Positions 32,525 through 36,524 of a stretch of 36,524 bases of DNA are shown here, in pieces. Made by a program: the position numbers and the translations under genes. The stretch covers positions 1 to 36,524 of the forward strand of contig JABDBW010000021.1 of NCBI GenBank assembly GCA_013288485.1, read 5' to 3'. The DNA comes from Bacteroidota bacterium (GTDB lineage: Bacteria > Bacteroidota > Bacteroidia > Sphingobacteriales > Sphingobacteriaceae). The first letter of the stretch is position 1. Every line of letters starts with the position of its first letter. Under the pieces are notes generated by a model that was not told the origin of the DNA, did no database searches, and saw only the letters and a list, made by a program, of their open reading frames with translations.

Positions 32525-32926
32525 ATGAAAAAAATAATTTTACTATTCGCTGTAATTGCAGGCTTCGCGCTTAACGCATCGGCACAAACTGACACCAAAC
32601 CCGAATTTAAGTTCGCTGAGGAAAAACATGATTTTGGTAAAATACCACAAGGTACGCCGGTAACCACTAATTTTGAGTTTACCAATATTGGTGAAGAACC
32701 GCTTATTTTAACCGAAGTGAAGCCAACATGCGGCTGTACCATTGCCGATTATACCAAAACCCCTGTAAAAAAGGGCGACAAGGGAATTATAAAAATTACC
32801 TATAACGCGGCAGTTGCTGCACCGTTCAATAAAACAATTATTGTTACCTCGAACGCTAAAACCCCGCAAAAATATTTAAACATTATAGGCGAAGTTATAG
32901 CCAAAGCGGCACCAGGTACAAGGTAG
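32525..32926 (+). CDS. DUF1573 secreted protein
   Basis: 133 residues. Signal peptide KKIILLFAVIAGFALNASA-Q. The mature protein is one DUF1573 beta-sandwich: FAEEKHDFGKIPQGTPVTTNFEFTN, then PLILTEVKPTCGCTIADY with the conserved CGC, and KGIIKITYNA near the C-terminal strands. It resembles immunoglobulin-like ASPM-SPD-2-Hydin modules; the function of the family is unknown, and it is very common and often multi-copy in Bacteroidota. It has its own promoter and a strong terminator downstream, so it is monocistronic. Confidence 0.9.
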   Translation: MKKIILLFAVIAGFALNASAQTDTKPEFKFAEEKHDFGKIPQGTPVTTNFEFTNIGEEPLILTEVKPTCGCTIADYTKTPVKKGDKGIIKITYNAAVAAPFNKTIIVTSNAKTPQKYLNIIGEVIAKAAPGTR

Positions 32927-32987
32927 AGTTTTAAGGTTTAACCCTTTCTCTATCAAACAGGGAGATAAAGGGTCATAAATTAATTAT

Positions 32988-33017
32988 AAAAGGCCCGAAA
33001 TATTCCGGGCCTTTTTT
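32988..33017 (+). terminator. Intrinsic terminator after the DUF1573 gene
   Basis: 10-bp stem AAAAGGCCCG (32988-32997) / CGGGCCTTTT (33006-33015), 8-nt loop, then TTG and T-rich DNA. Confidence 0.93.
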
Positions 33018-33083
33018 GTTTAGTTACTTTTTTAATATACTAATTCTATCGACATCATATTATCTTTTTATTAATTTTGCCAA

Positions 33084-34313
33084 ATGCCAAATATATCTAA
33101 TAAAGGGCAGCGAATGCCCGCTTCGCCCATCCGTAAATTGACACCTTTTGCAGACAAAGCTAAACGCGATGGCAAAACAGTATATCACCTTAATATAGGG
33201 CAGCCCGATATTGAAACACCCGAAGGCATGATCAATGCCATTAAAAATATTGATTTTAAAGTTTGGGCTTATACCCCGTCAGAAGGTACGCTGTCTTATC
33301 GCGAACAACTCACCAAATATTATAATAAAGCGGGCTATAACATTACACCCGAAGATATTATTGTTACCGCAGGCGGCTCGGAAGCGATATCTATTACGTT
33401 TATGACCTGCCTTGATGCGGGCGACGAAGTGATCGTTCCCGAACCTTTTTATGCCAATTACAACGGCTTCGCCAGCCAGAGCGATATTGTGGTTACGCCC
33501 ATATTATCGTACATAAAAAATGGTTTCGCGCTACCTCCTATCAGCGATTTTGAAAAAGCCATTACCAGCAAAACCAGGGCGATATTTATTTGCAGCCCCA
33601 ATAATCCGACCGGGTATTTGTATTCGCGCGAAGAAATGGAAGCCTTAAAAGCGCTGGTTTTAAAGCACGACCTGTATTTATTTGCCGATGAAGCCTACCG
33701 CGAGTTTTGCTATAACGACCAGCCCTTTGTATCGCCGATGCATTTGGATGGGCTGGACGAAAACGTGATCATTATTGATACGGTAAGCAAGCGATACAGT
33801 GCCTGCGGTGCGCGTTTGGGGTGTATCATCACCAAAAACAGGAATGTATGGAACGCCGCCATAAAATTCGCTCAGGCAAGGCTAAGCCCGGGCATGGTTG
33901 AGCAGATAGCAGGCGAGGCCGCTATTGATACGCCCGACAGCTATTTTGAGCATGTAAAAGCCGAATACACTACCCGGCGCAATACCGTAGTAAACGCACT
34001 TAACCGCATGGAAGGCGTTTTTTGCCCTAACCCCGGCGGCGCTTTTTATGTGATGGCGCAATTGCCGATAGATGATTCGGATAAGTTTTGCCAGTGGATG
34101 CTGGAGAAATTCAGTTACGAAAATCAAACGGTTATGATGGCCCCGGCCACCGGCTTTTACAGCACCCCCGGCGCGGGCCTGAACGAAGTGCGCCTGGCCT
34201 ACGTATTAAATAACAACGACCTTACCAAAGCCATGATATGTTTGGATGAAGCATTGAAAGTTTACCCGGGGAGGGTGGTTGGCAGAGGGCAGTTGGCAGT
34301 GGGCATTCTTTAG
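33084..34313 (+). CDS. PLP-dependent class I/II aminotransferase
   Basis: 409 residues. Fold type I aminotransferase, probably of the aspartate/alanine type. Seen: YHLNIGQPDIETPEGM, VTAGGSEAISITFMTCL, ICSPNNPTGYLYSREEM, LYLFADEAYREFCY, and the PLP lysine in DTVSKRYSACGARLG (Lys 236). The C-terminal domain ends with APATGFYSTPGAGLNEVRLAYVLNNNDL. TAATTTTG at 33072-33079 is a -7 box only 4 nt before the ATG. The last dozen residues (GRVVGRGQLAVGIL) are encoded by a tandem repeat rather than by conserved sequence. The amino donor is not inferable; it is well away from the aromatic operon. Confidence 0.9.
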   Translation: MPNISNKGQRMPASPIRKLTPFADKAKRDGKTVYHLNIGQPDIETPEGMINAIKNIDFKVWAYTPSEGTLSYREQLTKYYNKAGYNITPEDIIVTAGGSEAISITFMTCLDAGDEVIVPEPFYANYNGFASQSDIVVTPILSYIKNGFALPPISDFEKAITSKTRAIFICSPNNPTGYLYSREEMEALKALVLKHDLYLFADEAYREFCYNDQPFVSPMHLDGLDENVIIIDTVSKRYSACGARLGCIITKNRNVWNAAIKFAQARLSPGMVEQIAGEAAIDTPDSYFEHVKAEYTTRRNTVVNALNRMEGVFCPNPGGAFYVMAQLPIDDSDKFCQWMLEKFSYENQTVMMAPATGFYSTPGAGLNEVRLAYVLNNNDLTKAMICLDEALKVYPGRVVGRGQLAVGIL

Positions 34314-34410
34314 TTTGCAGTTGGCGGTGGGCATACTTTATACTGCAAATTAAAAACCGTATATTTGTACCATACCAACTGCAAACTGCCCACTGGTAAC
34401 TGCAAACTCC
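34270..34410. repeat. Inverted tandem repeat, family D, around the ssrA promoter
   Basis: Left part holds two copies of an AGTTTGCAGTTGGCAGTGGGC-like unit (about 34281-34333); the right part (34371-34410) holds the complement. The loop between them contains the ssrA promoter. The left copy also supplies the stop codon and last residues of the aminotransferase. Confidence 0.75.
34337..34367 (+). promoter_or_regulatory. Promoter of ssrA
   Basis: TTTA at 34337-34340 (one mismatch to TTTG), 19-nt spacer, TATATTTG at 34360-34367. Transcription would start about 40 nt before the mature tmRNA, within the right arm of repeat D. Confidence 0.7.
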
Positions 34411-34415
34411 AAAAA

Positions 34416-34783
34416 GGGGTCGACCGGAATTGACAGGATGGAGATAAGTAGGTAAGCATGCAGCGCGTTGGGTGAATTAGCGCTTAAATCTGAACGCTCA
34501 AACTTACAAATGGCGAAAATAACTACGCCTTAGCTGCTTAATTTAGAATTTAGCTAGCTTTTGTCCCGCCGGTTCTCCGTTTCATTGGGCCGGCAACCGG
34601 GGCATCGAAAAATGAAAATAGTCCCGTCGGGCGGTGTGACAACGGGACGAAACAAAACACCTAAGGAAGACGGTACAGGTATGCAACTGACCTTCCCCTT
34701 CCCTACAACCTAACAGTAGCTAAGCATGTAGAAAGCATACCTTATACCATGTTTGGACGAGGGTTCGAATCCCTCCGGCTCCA
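34416..34783 (+). ncRNA. ssrA: tmRNA (one-piece)
   Basis: The tRNA-like ends pair: 5' GGGGTCG with 3' CGGCTCC over seven bases, two of them wobble, and the T-arm is GAGGGTTCGAATCCCTC. CCA is not encoded. The reading frame resumes at GGC 34512 and codes GENNYALAA with a TAA stop (34539-34541); the ALAA ending is the usual proteolysis tag. The intervening pseudoknot region is consistent with its length of 368 nt. It rescues stalled ribosomes. Its 3' end is a well-known integration site for mobile elements, and what follows looks foreign. Confidence 0.96.
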
Positions 34784-34790
34784 CAAAGCG

Positions 34791-34838
34791 GAAATTTTGA
34801 ACACATAATAAGGTGATTATTATGTGTTTAAAAATTTC
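34791..34838 (+). terminator. Long hairpin after ssrA
   Basis: AACACATAATAA (34800-34811) / TTATTATGTGTT (34817-34828) is a perfect 12-bp stem with a 5-nt loop, extended by GAAATTTT / AAAATTTC after a small internal loop. Probably the ssrA terminator, though the T tail is poor. Confidence 0.65.
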
Positions 34839-34927
34839 TATTTTACGGTCATGAATTTTTCGGCTAAAAATACAAGCAATGTTATTTTTTTAACTTGCTT
34901 ATTTTTAATGTGTTAATAAAATAAAGT

Positions 34928-34944
34928 GTTCGAATCCCCTCGGC
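34928..34944 (+). other. Second copy of the tmRNA T-arm sequence, possible attachment-site remnant
   Basis: GTTCGAATCCCCTCGGC here matches GTTCGAATCCCTCCGGC at 34763-34779 inside ssrA at 15 of 17 positions. No tRNA or tmRNA body surrounds it. Confidence 0.55.
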
Positions 34945-34973
34945 CTATTTTTACCAATTATAAAATTCATAAC

Positions 34974-35132
34974 TTATTGATTATTAGTTTTTTCAATAAT
35001 TATCTCGACGATCATCCCGGCAATAAACTTTAAAAAATCTTTTTCCTCATCCGAAAGATTGCCTTGTTTCTCTGACTTAATTTTCGTCATGCAATCTTTT
35101 ATTCTTTTAGCTTTTCTTTTTTTGATTTCCAT
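34974..35132 (-). CDS. 52-residue orphan protein
   Basis: ATG at 35132, TAA at 34974-34976. N-terminal third strongly basic (EIKKRKAKRIKDCMTKIKSE), then KQGNLSDEEKDFLKFIAGMI, a helical amphipathic stretch, and an acidic-polar tail. Not recognised with confidence; from memory similar short basic proteins occur near mobile elements in Sphingobacteriaceae. It lies between the ssrA end and the foreign hydrolase gene, so it may belong to the inserted DNA. Confidence 0.5.
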   Translation of the reverse strand: MEIKKRKAKRIKDCMTKIKSEKQGNLSDEEKDFLKFIAGMIVEIIIEKTNNQ

Positions 35133-35479
35133 TATAGTTACCTTATCTTAAAAAAATAAACGGCCAAAAGAGCATAGTGTTATGAAAAGTGGGTCGGGAA
35201 TTCTATAGAAATTTTCTATTTTGTGAGATAAGTTTGCTAAATGATTAATATAAAATCGAAAATTACTGGTAAAGTAATAACAACCAGCCGGAACTTAAGA
35301 AATTGATCAATGATGGCTTATTGCTGATCAGTTCCGGGACCTGTTGATCTCCTCCATGCTTTTAAGTTTCTTTCGTTTTTACCTCAATCTAATATTTACC
35401 ACTTTTTTAAAATATTGGTGTATATTGGGTTTTATACTTGTCATAATCTCCGCGTCTAACCAACTAAAGCGTTTTAAAA
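35133..35479. other. AT-rich gene-free stretch with one large hairpin
   Basis: No supported gene in about 350 bp. Near 35290-35338 the arms CCGGAACT...TGATCA and TGATCA-AGTTCCGG pair (8 + 6 bp, with an 8-nt bulge on the left). A short frame NNQPELKKLINDGLLLISSG overlaps it and may be a coding remnant. Confidence 0.5.
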
Positions 35480-36524
35480 ATGAAAAAATCAATTTTCCTC
35501 ATCGTGACTGCGCTGGGCGTCAGCCTGGCTGCGTCGGTCTTTGCACAGGGCTCCAGGGTCCGAGACAACGCCCCTCCTCCGCCACCCGGCGGGAGCGGCA
35601 AGTATTTCCTGGTTGACTATCCGGGCTCGAACGAGCCGAACCAACTGCGAACGCCTGTCACCTATGTACTCTGGATCCCCGATGGCGCAAAGCAGCTCCG
35701 AGGCGTGATTGTCCATCAGCACGGCGCCGGCTCGGTTACCGAGATCCAGGGCTCCACCGCCGCCTATGACTTGCATTGGCAGGCCCTGGCGAAGAAATGG
35801 GACTGCGCGCTCTGGTGCTCCTCATACCACATGGAGAACGACGCGGTCGATCTGACGCCCGGTGGCGCGGAGCTTTGGTTCGATCCACGCCGCGGCTCAG
35901 AGAAGACATTCCTCAAGGGCCTGGATGAGTTTGCCGCTAAGTCAGGACACCCCGAACTGGCGAAAGTGCCCTGGATTCTTTGGGGGCACTCGGGCGGCGG
36001 CATCTGGGCCGATGTGATGACCACGCTGCATCCTGAGCGAGTTGTGGCGGTCTGGTTGCGATCGGGCTCGGCGGAAATGTTCCGCCAGCGGTCCGAATTC
36101 CCGCAGCCGCAAGTCCCCGAGGGCGCCTATAAGGTTCCCGTGATGAGCAACCCCGGCGCGAAGGAGTCAGGTCCTTACACTGGCACGTTGGCTACGTTTA
36201 AGCAGTATCGGCTGAAGGGGGCGCCGGTCGGATTCGCGCCCGATCCGCGAACAGGCCACGAGTGCGGTGACAGCCGCTATCTGGCCATCCCGTACCTGGA
36301 TGCCTGCATGGCCATGCGTTTGCCTGACAAGGGGAGCAAGGACCAGACACTTAAGCCGGTGGACATGAGCCATGGCTGGCTGGCTGCTCTCGTCGAAAAG
36401 GAGCCTCAGAATGCGGCGGCTGTTCCGGCGGCTGAGTATAAGGGCAACCCCCTCGAAGCAGTGTGGTTGCCCAATGAAGCGGTCGCCAAGGCGTGGGTCG
36501 AGTACGTCAAAACCGGCGAGGTCA
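35480..36524 (+). CDS. Secreted alpha/beta hydrolase, GC-rich and probably acquired (partial)
   Basis: 348 codons from the ATG at 35480; the frame is still open at the right edge. Signal peptide KKSIFLIVTALGVSLAASVFA-Q, then a Pro/Gly linker (APPPPPGGSG). The alpha/beta hydrolase core shows an oxyanion-type RGVIVHQHGAGS and the nucleophile elbow WILWGHSGGGIWADV. A His in VDMSHGWLAAL or GHECGDS could complete the triad. Substrate unknown; esterase or feruloyl/cinnamoyl-type activity is a guess. Codon third positions are mostly G or C, unlike every other gene here, whereas the DNA just upstream is AT-rich. This points to transfer from a GC-rich bacterium. Confidence 0.8.
   Translation, partial: MKKSIFLIVTALGVSLAASVFAQGSRVRDNAPPPPPGGSGKYFLVDYPGSNEPNQLRTPVTYVLWIPDGAKQLRGVIVHQHGAGSVTEIQGSTAAYDLHWQALAKKWDCALWCSSYHMENDAVDLTPGGAELWFDPRRGSEKTFLKGLDEFAAKSGHPELAKVPWILWGHSGGGIWADVMTTLHPERVVAVWLRSGSAEMFRQRSEFPQPQVPEGAYKVPVMSNPGAKESGPYTGTLATFKQYRLKGAPVGFAPDPRTGHECGDSRYLAIPYLDACMAMRLPDKGSKDQTLKPVDMSHGWLAALVEKEPQNAAAVPAAEYKGNPLEAVWLPNEAVAKAWVEYVKTGEV

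Noticed and set aside
34928..34950. A second tRNA or tmRNA gene
   Set aside because: Only the T-arm sequence is present; no acceptor, D or anticodon arm can be formed.
35344..35616. 90-codon plus-strand frame overlapping the start of the hydrolase gene
   Set aside because: Begins at a TTG in AT-rich DNA and changes composition at the hydrolase start, reading it out of frame; the hydrolase frame has the signal peptide and active-site motifs.

Overview
The window looks like chromosomal DNA of a Bacteroidota member of the Sphingobacteriaceae (Mucilaginibacter/Pedobacter-like). Pointers seen in the sequence are: promoters of the Bacteroidota type (TTTG-N19-TAnnTTTG) with almost no Shine-Dalgarno sites; a one-piece tmRNA with tag GENNYALAA; a fused E1 alpha/beta 2-oxoacid dehydrogenase; a DAHP synthase/chorismate mutase fusion; DUF3857 transglutaminase-fold proteins; and several families of short palindromic repeats between genes. 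The genus is an inference; no 16S or marker search could be run.

Layout. 1-1957 (minus): N-terminal part of a multi-PAS sensor that runs off the left edge. 2176-6520 (plus): ruvB, a secreted Gfo/Idh/MocA oxidoreductase, a secreted polysaccharide deacetylase and queG, with a frameshifted small acidic gene convergent to the deacetylase. 6640-7677 (minus): an exonuclease of the DnaQ fold. 7797-11683 (plus): two overlapping DUF3857/transglutaminase-like genes. 11680-12577: a 38-residue membrane peptide and a TMEM175-like channel diverging from a 34-bp intergenic region. 12603-15891 (minus): NlpC/P60 lipoprotein and mutS. 15892-16258: a gene-free stretch with a TGAAACA repeat cluster. 16259-18542: a small membrane protein, then a DUF2975 membrane protein with its HTH partner and a TonB-C-like gene derived from a BlaR1-type tail. 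18608-19786 (minus): proline dehydrogenase.

19968-27114 (plus) is mostly aromatic amino acid biosynthesis: an S4 RNA-binding protein with aroB, then pheA, DAHP synthase/chorismate mutase, aroA, aroC and a HAD phosphatase. The pheA cluster is preceded by what reads as a complete transcription attenuator: a 21-codon leader peptide with eight Tyr/Phe in nine residues, whose last codons are copied in the 3' arm of an 11-bp terminator. I regard this as the most interesting system in the window. 27259-29685 holds two L,D-transpeptidases of different families facing each other across a palindromic repeat. 29956-32388 (minus) is the fused E1; 32525-34313 (plus) a DUF1573 protein and a class I/II aminotransferase.

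34416-34783 is ssrA (tmRNA). Immediately after it the sequence changes character: a hairpin, a second copy of the tmRNA T-arm sequence, a 52-residue orphan ORF, AT-rich DNA, and then a GC-rich secreted alpha/beta hydrolase with foreign codon use that runs off the right edge. This fits the left end of a genomic island integrated at ssrA.

Across the window, short repeats of at least five unrelated sequences sit at gene ends, often touching stop or start codons, and one 14-bp tandem repeat lies in frame inside aroA.
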